NCBI GenBank assembly: GCA_937879875.1
Contig: CALFMN010000024.1
Coordinates: 1 to 64,000 of the forward strand
DNA: 64,000 nt
Source of the DNA: an uncultured Chloroflexota bacterium
GTDB taxonomy: Bacteria; Chloroflexota; Dehalococcoidia; CAUJGQ01
Reading direction: 5' to 3'
This document shows, one piece after another, positions 1 to 8,063 of this stretch (position 1 is its first letter; every line of letters begins with the position of its first letter). The translations under genes and the position numbers were made by a program. The notes below the pieces were generated by a model. The model ran no database searches. It was not told where the DNA came from and was given only the letters and a program-made list of their open reading frames with translations.

Positions 1-74
1 CCTGCGCCTACATCGCTCTCAAACGCGCTGCCCTTATATGAATAGACTCTTAGTGACGTAGTCGAGACGCGATC

Positions 75-743
75 ATGCTAGACCGCAGAGCCAAACGCCA
101 GGCAGTGTTCTTACCCGAGAATGAACCATATTTGGGGCGACCGTCAGTATACAATTTCGACAGGGTTATCCCGTCTTGCCTGCGCGCGAATCAGGCCGTG
201 ATGGTGTACGTGCGCCAGGGCCAGTTGTCCGACTTGCAGTCAGCGGCATCCCAGCTAATCTCGCAAGGAATCAATCTGGCGCTTTCAATCAGAGAATTGG
301 TTCGGCAGGGCTACCTCTTTGGAGCACTTGTTCTTCTACGGCCTCTTATTGAGAGAACCGCCATTGTCTCCTATTTATATACAAACCCGGACGAAATTGC
401 GACCTGGAATGCCGGTTGGCCGAGCGGACGACGTCCTAGCCTCGCAAGAATGATCGACACCATGACTGGACAGGCCGATTTAGCCGAGGCGAAGAAGCTG
501 TGCGAAACCTTCGGTCATATTGTTCACGGCGATCCCGCAAGCGCTACGTGGAACCTCGTACAGTTGCCCGACGGTGCACTCGGGCATGCTGTCAGCAAAT
601 CACTCGACGAGCCCGATCTTTGCGACTTCATCTGTTACCAGGCGTGCAGCTACTGCATCGTGTTGATGGGTAACATGGCTGCCTGCTTCCCAGATGCCCC
701 GTGGCCAGATGCTACGCGGGCGGCGGCGATGGAGGATCGGTGA
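75..743 (+). CDS. DUF5677-like hypothetical protein
   Basis: Protein of 222 aa with no signal peptide. Residues about 70-105 form an alpha-helical block (SIRELVRQGYLFGALVLLRP, followed by IERT) that resembles the core of DUF5677-type helical proteins, where a conserved Arg-rich helix is followed by a His-containing helix (FGHIVHGD, about 146-153). These families are often found beside toxin-antitoxin and other accessory genes. The function is unknown. The start is the first ATG after a short leader, and the stop lies just before the decayed VapB fragment, so the last residues (from about 205) may come from the junction rather than the ancestral protein. The family assignment is by memory of motif pattern only. 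Confidence 0.6.
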   Translation: MLDRRAKRQAVFLPENEPYLGRPSVYNFDRVIPSCLRANQAVMVYVRQGQLSDLQSAASQLISQGINLALSIRELVRQGYLFGALVLLRPLIERTAIVSYLYTNPDEIATWNAGWPSGRRPSLARMIDTMTGQADLAEAKKLCETFGHIVHGDPASATWNLVQLPDGALGHAVSKSLDEPDLCDFICYQACSYCIVLMGNMAACFPDAPWPDATRAAAMEDR

Positions 744-750
744 AGTGGTT

Positions 751-1177
751 GGAAGGCGCGATCGCAGCCGCTTCCTGGCCGAGGCCTTTCGCGAGAAGAT
801 TGTGCGGGAGGCGCAGGCGCGGGCGCTGGCCGAATGCGCTGGCGTCATCGACCTGGCGCAGTACCCCGAATGGAGAACGCGCGAGGACGTGTCGCGCTGG
901 GTGCGGAAGTCGCGCAGGCTCGATGACCTCCGCGCGCCGGAAGCGGCCTCGGTGGGCAATCGGCCATGACGCCTGCCTGCTCGACACCGATGCAGCCGCC
1001 GCTGAGCAGGCGGGCGACTGGCGGTTCGCGTACCGGCGGCAGGGGATCAGCCATGCGACGACGGACACGCTGATCGGCGCGATCGCGCTCGCTCATGGAG
1101 CACAGGTCGTCACCGGCAATGTCCGGCGCTACCCCATGACCGGCGTCACCACTTTGCCGCTGCCGCGCGTGCGCTGA
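751..1177 (+). pseudogene. Degraded VapBC toxin-antitoxin module
   Basis: Two overlapping frames each carry half of a VapBC pair. From about 751 to 930 one frame reads GRRDRSRFLAEAFREKIV and then ends in YPEWRTREDVSRWVR, which is the typical C-terminal half of a VapB antitoxin; the N-terminal DNA-binding strand is missing. From about 968 to 1177 another frame reads a PIN-domain C-terminus (TDTLIGAIALAHGAQVVTGN, then VRRYPM). It includes the conserved T-D-x-L-I and V-T-x-N acidic/polar motifs of VapC toxins. The first ~80 residues of the toxin, including the catalytic LDTN motif, are absent. The module is therefore a remnant and should make no active PIN nuclease. Confidence 0.7.
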
Positions 1178-1217
1178 GATCGCCACGCCGTCGCCAAAGG
1201 TGCGGCGGCGTCAAGCG

Positions 1218-1574
1218 TCAGATGGTGTGCCTGCGCTGAACCGCCTGGCGCCGCCGCCGTTCGGGAGCCGGAGTTGAAGCGGGCTCTATCGATTTCCCCA
1301 GAACTCGGTGCCGCAGATGCTCGGGTAGCCGGTTCGTTGGGAGAACGTGAATGGGCAGTTCCTCGATCTGCATGTCAACCAGGCGGTCGAGCACGAGGTC
1401 ATGCATGTCGGAAGGATCCTCAATGTTGACGACCACCCAGAGCCAGGTTTCACTTGGATCGTCCCAGCCGCGGGTCACGGCAAACGTCGCATCAGGGTAG
1501 GCTCGGAGAATCTCAGCCTTCAGTTCCTCGACTGCACTTTGGATCCGTTGTTTCCGGCTAGCCAATGTGGTCAC
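1218..1574 (-). CDS. Partner of HEPN protein, possible nucleotidyltransferase-fold
   Basis: 118 aa, GTG start. The alternating pattern (YPDATFAVTRGWDDPSETWL, then WVVVNIEDPSDMHDLVLDRL) suggests a small alpha/beta fold with a beta-hairpin carrying acidic residues. The gene begins 2 nt after the stop of the HEPN gene, so the two are surely co-transcribed. HEPN proteins are commonly paired with minimal nucleotidyltransferases. This protein lacks the classic GSxARG motif, so it is either a divergent member or another partner type. The C-terminal ~25 residues are Arg/Pro-rich and probably disordered. The function is unproven; a role as the antitoxin or modifier of the HEPN protein is inference from gene order. 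Confidence 0.6.
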   Translation of the reverse strand: MTTLASRKQRIQSAVEELKAEILRAYPDATFAVTRGWDDPSETWLWVVVNIEDPSDMHDLVLDRLVDMQIEELPIHVLPTNRLPEHLRHRVLGKSIEPASTPAPERRRRQAVQRRHTI

Positions 1575-1576
1575 AG

Positions 1577-1957
1577 TTATGGTTCCTGTCCATTCATGGC
1601 AGCAGCGAACCGCGTCGCGGTACGTACCGCTTGCTCAGCGCGATTCTTGCTCACGCTTCTGCTCGCGTAGTCAGCCGTATGGCGGAGGTGGATGAGGTCA
1701 CTCAGCACGCCGCGCAACTCGCGATCGTACAGGTGCCGCTGGCCGATCAGGATCCCGGCAAATCGGCTTGCGACGAAGTCATGCCCCCATTCACTCGACG
1801 GCCGGATGCCTGCTCGAATCAGCGCCACGATCGCCGTAAGGAAGCAGGCGTAGTACGCGCGGCTCGCAGAGGTATTGTAGCGCCCCGCGACCAGTTCGCT
1901 CTGTGCGGCAGCCAGGTTTTCGAAGGCTTTGGCGAGGTAGTCGGCGGCGTCGCTGAT
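1577..1957 (-). CDS. HEPN-domain protein, non-canonical or lost start
   Basis: Continuous coding frame of 126 codons. It contains ADYLAKAFENLAAAQ, then the HEPN hallmark SRAYYACFLTAIVALI (about 32-47) and LRHTADYASRSVSKNRAEQA near the C-terminus. HEPN proteins are helical and act as RNases or RNA-binding partners in toxin-antitoxin and defence modules. The only ATG/GTG-type codon in frame is the internal GTG at 1828, which would remove half of the domain. At 1957 the codon ATC sits 7 nt after a good ribosome-binding site (GAGAGGTG) exactly where related proteins start with Met. So the start is either a rare ATC or an ATG mutated to ATC. Confidence 0.65.
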   Translation of the reverse strand: MSDAADYLAKAFENLAAAQSELVAGRYNTSASRAYYACFLTAIVALIRAGIRPSSEWGHDFVASRFAGILIGQRHLYDRELRGVLSDLIHLRHTADYASRSVSKNRAEQAVRTATRFAAAMNGQEP

Positions 1958-2027
1958 GGGACACCTCTCGTCGTGAGGCTGAAGGACCGTGGAGTGGAAC
2001 CGGTTTGAGCGCCGAACAGGCTGGCGC

Positions 2028-2741
2028 TCAGACCGGTTCCAAGCCGGCCCAGCGCAGCGAGAGCGCCATGATCTCCGGCGTGAGCTGGTGGCCGCCGTCG
2101 AACTCGTGATAGGTCACGTCGTAGCCGTTGAACTCGAGCTGCGGCGCCAGCGTGCGGCTGGTCTGGTTGATCGGCAGGATCTGGTCCTGCGTGCCGTGCG
2201 TGATCAGAATTCGCGGCTGGCCGACCAGGCTCGGCGGCCAGCAGAAGCCGGGCGAATTGGCCAGCACGTGGGTAAACAGGTCGCCGTTGGCGAGGCCGAG
2301 GCCCAGGGCGTACGAGGCGCCGTCCGAGAAGCCCTCGATCAGGCAGTGCGCCGGATCGACGTTGACACGGGCGAAGACTTCGTTCAGCGCCGCGTCAATG
2401 CGGGCCACGTCGCTGCCGTAGCCGCCGATCAGCACGTCCCAGGTCCGCGTCTCCGAGCTAGGGCAGAGCACGACGACGCCGAACGCCTCGGCCGTCTCGC
2501 GCCAGCGGCCGAGCATGCGCTCGCCGTTCCCAGTTGCGCCGTGCAGCGCCAGCAGGAACGGCGCCGACCGCGCTCGGTCATACGCCGTCGGAATGAAGAG
2601 TACGCCGTCCCAGCCGGCGCTCGCCGCCGCCCGATGCTCGCCCGACGCCAACGGCTCGGCGCGGGCGGCGGAGCGATGCGGCCGCGCGGTGAAGCGCCCG
2701 GCCTCGTAGCCTTCGGGCAGCCGTTCGCTGCTTTGCTGCAT
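2028..2741 (-). CDS. Alpha/beta-hydrolase, PHB-depolymerase/esterase-like
   Basis: 237 aa from the ATG at 2741, chosen because GGAGGCGAGA lies just upstream; an upstream in-frame start would add 14 residues but lacks such a site. The fold signature is clear: an oxyanion region LLALHGATGNGE, the nucleophile elbow EGFSDGASYALG (Ser in G-F-S-D-G), an Asp in THGTQDQILP and the catalytic His in FDGGHQLTPE. This matches the phospholipase/carboxylesterase and LpqC/poly-hydroxybutyrate-depolymerase-like group. There is no signal peptide, so it is probably a cytosolic esterase. The substrate is unknown. An extended -10 element TGCTAAGCT at 2782-2774 may drive it. Confidence 0.8.
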   Translation of the reverse strand: MQQSSERLPEGYEAGRFTARPHRSAARAEPLASGEHRAAASAGWDGVLFIPTAYDRARSAPFLLALHGATGNGERMLGRWRETAEAFGVVVLCPSSETRTWDVLIGGYGSDVARIDAALNEVFARVNVDPAHCLIEGFSDGASYALGLGLANGDLFTHVLANSPGFCWPPSLVGQPRILITHGTQDQILPINQTSRTLAPQLEFNGYDVTYHEFDGGHQLTPEIMALSLRWAGLEPV

Positions 2742-2773
2742 CGCTCTCGCCTCCGGCCGGTCGCCGCGGCGCC

Positions 2774-2782
2774 AGCTTAGCA
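2774..2782 (-). promoter_or_regulatory. Extended -10 promoter element
   Basis: TGCTAAGCT lies about 33 nt upstream of the esterase start. It matches the extended -10 pattern (TG-N-TAnnnT) seen at several other gene starts in this window. No good -35 hexamer is visible. Confidence 0.4.
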
Positions 2783-2934
2783 CGGCCGTTCGTGTAGAGA
2801 CGCGTCCTTTTGACGCGCTGGCGGCCCGCTCCTACGATGAAGCGTGTCGATGTGCGGCACTGAGCCGAGCCGCCGACCCGAAGTGGGAACGAAGCAGCGG
2901 TCTGCGCTGCCGTGATGCGACAGGAGAGAACGTC

Positions 2935-4149
2935 ATGCGTGAGGCTGTGATTTGCACCCCGCTGCGTACGCCCGTGGGCCGTTTCGGCGGCGCGTTGCGC
3001 GATGTGCAGGCGGAGGATCTGGCCGCCCTTGTGATCGAGAAGGTCTTGGAACGTTCCGGCCTCAAGGGTGAGCAGGTGGACGACGTGATCTTCGGCCACT
3101 GCTATCCGAACGGCGAGACGCCGGCCATGGGTCGCCTCGCGCCGCTGCACGCCGGCCTGCCCGTCGAAGTGCCCGGCTTTCAGCTCGACCGCCGCTGCGG
3201 TTCCGGCCTGCAGGCGATCTGCCTCGCCGCGATGGAGGTGCAGACCGGCGTGGCCGACGTGGTGCTGGCTGGCGGCGTCGAGAGCATGAGCAACGCCGAG
3301 TTTTACAGCACGCAGACGCGCTGGGGGCCGAACCGCGGCGAGATCAAACTGATGGACCGGCTCGACCGCGGCCGCGTCACCGCCGGCACGTATCGCTATC
3401 CGGTCGAAGGCGGCATGCTGGAGACGGCTGAAAACCTGCGCAAGCAGTACAACATCCCCCGGCAGGAGCAGGACGAGTACGCCCTGCGCAGCCACCAGCG
3501 CGCCGTGGCCGCGATCGAGAGCGGCAAGTTCGACAACGAGATCGTCTCCGTGCCCGTGCCCTCGAAGAAGGGCGAAGGCACGCTCTTCGGCCGCGACGAG
3601 CACCCGCGCGCCGATACCACGCTCGACAAGCTCGCCTCGCTGCGCCCCGTGCGGCTGCGCGCCGATCCCGAAGCGACGGTCACGGCCGGCAACGCCAGCG
3701 GCGAGAACGACGCGGCCGCCTGCTGCATCGTCACCTCGCCGGAAAAGGCGGCTGAACTGGGGCTGAAGCCGCTGGGACGGCTGGTCTCATGGGGTGTGGC
3801 CGGCGTGCATCCGGCCTACATGGGCATCGGCCCGGTGCCGGCGACGAAGAAGGCGCTGGGGCGCGCCGGCCTCTCGCTCGCCGATATGGAGCTGATCGAG
3901 CTGAACGAGGCCTTCGCGGCGCAGGTGCTGGCCGTGACGCGCGAGTGGGGCTTCGCCGAGCGCGACTTCGACCGCACGAACGTCAACGGATCGGGTATCT
4001 CTATCGGGCATCCGGTGGGCTGCACGGGCGTGCGCATCATGGCGACGCTGCTCAACGAGATGGAGCGGCGCAACGTGCAGTTCGCACTGGAGACGATGTG
4101 CATCGGCGGCGGCCAGGGCATCGCCGCCGTGATCGAGCGAGTGCGTTAG
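2935..4149 (+). CDS. Acetyl-CoA C-acyltransferase (thiolase)
   Basis: 404 aa thiolase, which condenses two acetyl-CoA or cleaves 3-ketoacyl-CoA in fatty-acid oxidation or acetoacetyl-CoA metabolism; cytosolic homotetramer or dimer in the family. It shows the nucleophilic Cys88 in RRCGSGLQAI, His359 in SGISIGHPVGCTG and the second catalytic Cys389 in MCIGGGQGIA, all at the expected spacing and full family length. The start is ATG with CAGGAGAGAA upstream. It stands alone, followed by pyrophosphatase. Substrate chain length cannot be told from sequence; FadA-like and AtoB-like roles are both possible. Confidence 0.93.
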   Translation: MREAVICTPLRTPVGRFGGALRDVQAEDLAALVIEKVLERSGLKGEQVDDVIFGHCYPNGETPAMGRLAPLHAGLPVEVPGFQLDRRCGSGLQAICLAAMEVQTGVADVVLAGGVESMSNAEFYSTQTRWGPNRGEIKLMDRLDRGRVTAGTYRYPVEGGMLETAENLRKQYNIPRQEQDEYALRSHQRAVAAIESGKFDNEIVSVPVPSKKGEGTLFGRDEHPRADTTLDKLASLRPVRLRADPEATVTAGNASGENDAAACCIVTSPEKAAELGLKPLGRLVSWGVAGVHPAYMGIGPVPATKKALGRAGLSLADMELIELNEAFAAQVLAVTREWGFAERDFDRTNVNGSGISIGHPVGCTGVRIMATLLNEMERRNVQFALETMCIGGGQGIAAVIERVR

Positions 4150-4178
4150 GGAACAGGTCACAGGTTACAGGTGACAGT

Positions 4179-4204
4179 GAGGGGCGGCCTGCGGGCCGCC
4201 TCTC
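4179..4204 (+). terminator. GC-rich hairpin after thiolase
   Basis: GAGGGGCGGCC and GGCCGCCTCTC form an 11-bp stem with one G-T pair and a 4-nt loop, 30 nt after the thiolase stop. It is followed only by a weak T run, so it may be a pause or attenuation hairpin. A short near-repeat GTCACAGGTTACAGGTGACAG lies just before it. Confidence 0.4.
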
Positions 4205-4225
4205 CGCATTCTTGGGGGATCGACT

Positions 4226-4900
4226 ATGGCTGAGGGGAACGCACATCCGATTTGGAACCTGATGGGGCTGCTGTTTAAAGCGCATCCCTGGCACGGCGTC
4301 TCGATCGGCTCCGAGGCGCCGCGGCGCGTGACCGCGTACATCGAGATCGTGCCGGCAGATACCGTGAAGTTCGAGATCGACAAAGTGAACGGCTATCTGC
4401 GCATCGACCGGCCGCAGCAGTTCTCCAACATCTGCCCCTCGCTCTACGGCCTGATTCCGCAGACGCTCTGCGCCGAGCGCGTGGCCGAGCTGTGCATGGC
4501 GAAGAGCGGCCGCGAAGGCATCGTCGGCGACGGCGACCCGCTCGACATCTGCGTGCTTACGGAAAAGACGCTGAGCCACGGCGACGTGCTGGTGGAGGCG
4601 ATCCCGATCGGTGGCCTGCGCATGATCGACGGCGACGAGGCGGACGATAAGGTCGTGGCCGTGCTCAAGGGCGATGCCGTCTACGGTGGCTGCCGGGACA
4701 TCGCCGAGTGCCCGCACAGCGTGCTGGAACGGCTGAAGCACTACTTCCTGACCTATAAGCAGGACCCTGAGTCGCCACAACACAAGGTCGAGATCGAGGG
4801 AGTCTACGGCGCGGCCGAGGCGCACGACCTGATCGCCCGCAGCCAGCAGGACTACCAGACCCGCTTCGCCGGCATCTATTCGCTGCTGAAGGGCGTGTAA
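4226..4900 (+). CDS. ppa: Inorganic pyrophosphatase (family I)
   Basis: 224 aa. It hydrolyses pyrophosphate to two phosphates in the cytosol, pulling biosynthetic reactions forward. The metal-binding signature GDGDPLDICVL (Asp102, Asp104, Asp107) is intact, and a second acidic cluster DGDEADDK lies at 135-142, as in type I enzymes. The protein is longer than the ~175 aa bacterial norm, with an extra ~35-residue N-terminus and inserts around residues 65-98, resembling the longer form seen in some Chloroflexota and other deep-branching phyla. It follows the thiolase by 76 nt and is probably separately expressed. Confidence 0.88.
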   Translation: MAEGNAHPIWNLMGLLFKAHPWHGVSIGSEAPRRVTAYIEIVPADTVKFEIDKVNGYLRIDRPQQFSNICPSLYGLIPQTLCAERVAELCMAKSGREGIVGDGDPLDICVLTEKTLSHGDVLVEAIPIGGLRMIDGDEADDKVVAVLKGDAVYGGCRDIAECPHSVLERLKHYFLTYKQDPESPQHKVEIEGVYGAAEAHDLIARSQQDYQTRFAGIYSLLKGV

Positions 4901-5091
4901 GCCGGACACCTCGACGGCGCCCGCCCGGGTCGCTGATCCGACATGACGCGGCCGGACTTCCAGCGAACCACCCCTTCAGCAAAGCGGATACGGGAGCAAC
5001 GCAGGTTTGCCAGAAAAGGCCATGCTCCGTCCCTAGTAAATCGCGCAAGCCGGTCGCCGCCCGGCGCCGGATGCCCGCTTGCGGCGGACCC

Positions 5092-5099
5092 TGTACGCT
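5092..5099 (+). promoter_or_regulatory. Possible -10 element close to start codon
   Basis: TGTACGCT ends 6 nt before the ATG of the glycoside hydrolase at 5106, and no Shine-Dalgarno is present between them. If used, the transcript would be leaderless or nearly so. Confidence 0.3.
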
Positions 5100-5105
5100 G
5101 GCGCC

Positions 5106-6086
5106 ATGCCGCAACCGCTGCTCGGCGTCAACTTCAGCCATCGTCAGGCCGAGTGGCTTGGCCTCGATCCGGATGAGACGTTCAGTCTGCTGCTGAACGA
5201 TCTGCGTGTGCGCTGCTTCCGGCTCTCGCTCTACTGGGACGAGATTCAGCCCGAACCGACGCGCTACGACCTCAGCCAGACGCAGCGCTATCTCGACCTG
5301 GCCGAGGCGCGCGGGGCGCGGGTGCTGGTCACAGTCGGACTCAAGGCGCAACGGCACCCGGAGTTCTATCCCCCGGCCTGGTTGCTGGGCGAAGGCTCGC
5401 CGCCGCACGGCGGCACTGTCGCCGAGCAGCCGCGCCTCGTGGCCCATTTGCTGCTGATGCTCGAACGCGCCGTGGCGTTGCTGGCCGACTACGACGCGAT
5501 CGATTCCTGGCAGGTAGAGAACGAGCCGTTCCTGCCCGCCGCCGGCCGCACGGTGGGCTGGCGGTTCGATGAGGCGACGCTGCGCAAAGAGATCGCCGCG
5601 GTCGAAGGCTCGGACCCACGCCAGCGGCCGATCGTGATCAACCATTCTTCGCACACGATCGTCGAGGGAGCCTGGATGCGGGCACTGCGCCTCGGCGATG
5701 TGCTGGCGCAAGACGTCTACACGCGCATTCCTGCTGGCGGGCCGCTGCGCTATTGGAACCGCTACATGCTCGGTCCGGTCGGGCCGAATCTGCTGGTGCA
5801 GTCGCTGCTGGCGCACCGTTTCAGGCGGCAGTTCTGGATCACCGAGCTGCAGGCCGAGCCCTGGGAGGTTGTGCCGCTGACGGAGCTTACATCGGAGCAG
5901 ACAGGCAGCATCTCCCCGGAGTTGATCGAGCGTAACCTGGCGCTGGCGCGCCGTGCGAGACCGGATCGCATCTATCTGTGGGGCGTCGAGTGGTGGCGTT
6001 TCATGGCCCTGCGGGGCGACGAACGCTACTGGCAGCTCGCCCGCCGCCTCTTCAGCGACGCGGCCCCCTATCCCCCGGCTGTGTGA
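5106..6086 (+). CDS. Glycoside hydrolase, TIM-barrel (GH-A clan-like)
   Basis: 326 aa. The fold reads as a (beta/alpha)8 glycosidase: RCFRLSLYWDEIQPEP early on, VLVTVGLK, an acid/base candidate Glu140 in SWQVENEP, and a nucleophile candidate Glu247 in FWITELQAEPW, followed by IYLWGVEWWRF. This is the arrangement of retaining clan GH-A enzymes. No signal peptide is visible, so it is probably intracellular. The substrate and exact GH family cannot be assigned. An in-frame start at 5079 exists, but MPQPLLGVNF at 5106 is the natural start. The last codons (about 6059-6086) overlap the outer arm of a repeat element. Confidence 0.7.
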   Translation: MPQPLLGVNFSHRQAEWLGLDPDETFSLLLNDLRVRCFRLSLYWDEIQPEPTRYDLSQTQRYLDLAEARGARVLVTVGLKAQRHPEFYPPAWLLGEGSPPHGGTVAEQPRLVAHLLLMLERAVALLADYDAIDSWQVENEPFLPAAGRTVGWRFDEATLRKEIAAVEGSDPRQRPIVINHSSHTIVEGAWMRALRLGDVLAQDVYTRIPAGGPLRYWNRYMLGPVGPNLLVQSLLAHRFRRQFWITELQAEPWEVVPLTELTSEQTGSISPELIERNLALARRARPDRIYLWGVEWWRFMALRGDERYWQLARRLFSDAAPYPPAV

Positions 6087-6293
6087 CATCTGCGATGCTG
6101 GTTCCCCCAACAATAGGGGCAAGGGGCGATCCTCTCTGGGGCGACCCAGAGGGCGTCGGGTTAGCCAAAGCGGCGGCATGCTCCACGCCAGTGCACGGTT
6201 AGCCGCACCGGCCACGGAACGCCCGACGCCCGATCGTCTCGTTCCCCTATTATTGGGGGCCATCAGATGAGAGAAGAGAGGATAGGGGCCGCG
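6059..6293. repeat. MITE-like inverted-repeat element, family 2, copy 1
   Basis: Non-coding gap between convergent genes with nested inverted repeats. Inner arms at 6104-6131 and 6232-6259 match at 23 of 28 positions (CCCCCAAyAATAGGGG core). Outer arms around 6060-6075 and 6278-6292 share GCGGCCCCTATCC. The interior shares blocks such as GGGGCGATCCT, GTCGGGTTA and GAACGCCC with the element at 19980-20174. The position between two converging genes suggests it also acts as a bidirectional terminator. No ORF is credible here. Confidence 0.6.
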
Positions 6294-6299
6294 CGGCCG

Positions 6300-7952
6300 C
6301 TACATGCGTTCGGGCGCGCTCATACCCATCAGGCCAAGCACGTTGGCCAGCACCGTCTGCGCGGCTTTCACCAGCTTCAGCCGCGCCTGGCTCAGCGCCG
6401 CGTCCTCGCTCACCACGCGGCATTCGGTGTAGAAGACGTGGAAGTCCTGCGCGAGCTGCTTCGCGTAATGGGGCAGACCGTGCGCCTCAAGGCGCGCCGC
6501 GGCGGCCTCGATCAGCTCCGGATAGACGAGCATGCTGCGAATCAGCGCCAACTCGGCGGGATGCCGCAACAGCGCGACATCGCCTGCCGTGCAGTCGATG
6601 CCCTCTTCCGCCGCCTTGCGCAGAATGCCGGCGATGCGGGCGTGCGCGTACTGCACGTAGTAGACCGGGTTCTCGTTGCTCTGCTCTTTGGCCAGCTCCA
6701 AATCGAAGTCCATGGCCGAGTCGGGTGAGCGCATCAGGAAGAAGAAGCGGCAGGCGTCGGCGCCAACCTCCTCCACGACTTCGCGCATCGTAATGATGTC
6801 GCCGGAGCGCTTGCTCAGCCGCACGACCGTCTGTCCGCGCTTCAGCGTCACGAGCTGGTAGAGCAGGATGGTCAGCCGCTCCGGGTCGATGCCGAGCGCG
6901 TCCACGGCCGTCTTCATGCGGGCGACATGGCCCTGGTGGTCGGCGCCCCAGATGTCGATCACGCGGTCGAAGGCGCGCAGCACGAACTTGTCGTAGTGAT
7001 AGGCGATGTCCGAGGCGAAATAGGTCGGCGAACCGCCGCTGCGCACGAGCACGTTGTCGCGGTCCTGCCCGAGCTGCGGCGCCGTGAACCAGACCGCGCC
7101 CTCCTTCTCGCTGACGTGGCCGCGCTCCCGCAACAGATCCATCGTCTTTTCATACGTGTGGTCGGTAAACAGCGAGCGTTCGCTGAAGAAGCGATCGTAG
7201 CGCACGCCGAGGGCGGCAAGGTCATCGCGGATCGAATCGAGCATGCGCGCGATGCCCAGCTCTTTGAGCGCGGCCGCCGGCGCGACGCGGAAGCGGTCGC
7301 CGAACTCTTCTTTGATCTGCCCGGCCAACTCGACGATGTACTCGCCGGGGTAGCCATCCTCGGGGACCGGCACATCGCGGCCGAACTGCTGCTCGTAGCG
7401 GGCGTAGAGCGTACGGCCGAAGGTATCGGTCTGCGTACCGGCGTCGTTGACGTAATACTCGCGTTCCACGGCAAAGCCGTTCGCTTCGAGGACGGCGGCA
7501 AGCGTGCTGCCGGTGACGGCGCCGCGGCCGTTGCCGACGTGCAGCGGCCCCACCGGGTTGGCGCTGACGAACTCGACCTGCACGCGCCGCCCGGCGCCCG
7601 ACGGATTCGTGCCGAAGCTCGGGCCGGCCTCGACGATCTGTTCGACCTGGCGCTGCAGCCAGGCGTCGTCGATGAAGAAGTTGATGAAGCCGGGCGGCGC
7701 CGGCACGACCTCGCGCACCATCTCCGAGGCGTCGATGCGACGCGCGATCGCCTGAGCCAACTGCATCGGATTCGTCTGCCCGCCAACGGCTCTGCGCAGC
7801 CGCATGGGCAGGCTGCTGGAGTAGTCGCCGTTCTCGGCACGCTGCGGACGCTCGATCAGCACCTCGGGCAGGGTGACGGCGGGGATCTCTCCCTCCCGCT
7901 GCGCCGCCGCGGCGGCGTCTCGTACCAGCGTGGCGATCGCGTCCCGAATCAT
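6300..7952 (-). CDS. argS: Arginyl-tRNA synthetase
   Basis: 550 aa class I aminoacyl-tRNA synthetase charging tRNA-Arg. The N-terminal Add-1 domain (residues 1-100) precedes NPVGPLHVGNGRGAV, where HVGN (138-141) is the HIGH motif, and the KMSKS-equivalent RLSKRSGDI follows later. The C-terminal anticodon-binding helix bundle carries NPVYYVQYAHARI, which is diagnostic of ArgRS. Length and domain order are standard. ATG start. No T-box is visible in the upstream gap, which is occupied by a repeat element. Confidence 0.97.
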   Translation of the reverse strand: MIRDAIATLVRDAAAAAQREGEIPAVTLPEVLIERPQRAENGDYSSSLPMRLRRAVGGQTNPMQLAQAIARRIDASEMVREVVPAPPGFINFFIDDAWLQRQVEQIVEAGPSFGTNPSGAGRRVQVEFVSANPVGPLHVGNGRGAVTGSTLAAVLEANGFAVEREYYVNDAGTQTDTFGRTLYARYEQQFGRDVPVPEDGYPGEYIVELAGQIKEEFGDRFRVAPAAALKELGIARMLDSIRDDLAALGVRYDRFFSERSLFTDHTYEKTMDLLRERGHVSEKEGAVWFTAPQLGQDRDNVLVRSGGSPTYFASDIAYHYDKFVLRAFDRVIDIWGADHQGHVARMKTAVDALGIDPERLTILLYQLVTLKRGQTVVRLSKRSGDIITMREVVEEVGADACRFFFLMRSPDSAMDFDLELAKEQSNENPVYYVQYAHARIAGILRKAAEEGIDCTAGDVALLRHPAELALIRSMLVYPELIEAAAARLEAHGLPHYAKQLAQDFHVFYTECRVVSEDAALSQARLKLVKAAQTVLANVLGLMGMSAPERM

Positions 7953-8063
7953 GGCTGGCCCTCAAACAAGCTCGCGTGCTCGCGTCCAGCGTACAGGAAT
8001 GGTGCGATGGGCAGTAGGCATGGCGATGCGCCTTCTGGAGCGTCTCCAGCGTGATCGGGCTGG

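Noticed and set aside
2578..3603. 341-aa minus-strand frame antisense to the thiolase
   Set aside because: His/Arg/Ala-rich translation typical of the antisense of GC-rich genes; the plus-strand thiolase has all catalytic motifs.
4665..6263. 532-aa minus-strand frame across pyrophosphatase end and glycoside hydrolase
   Set aside because: Low-complexity antisense shadow with no domain; the plus-strand proteins are well supported.
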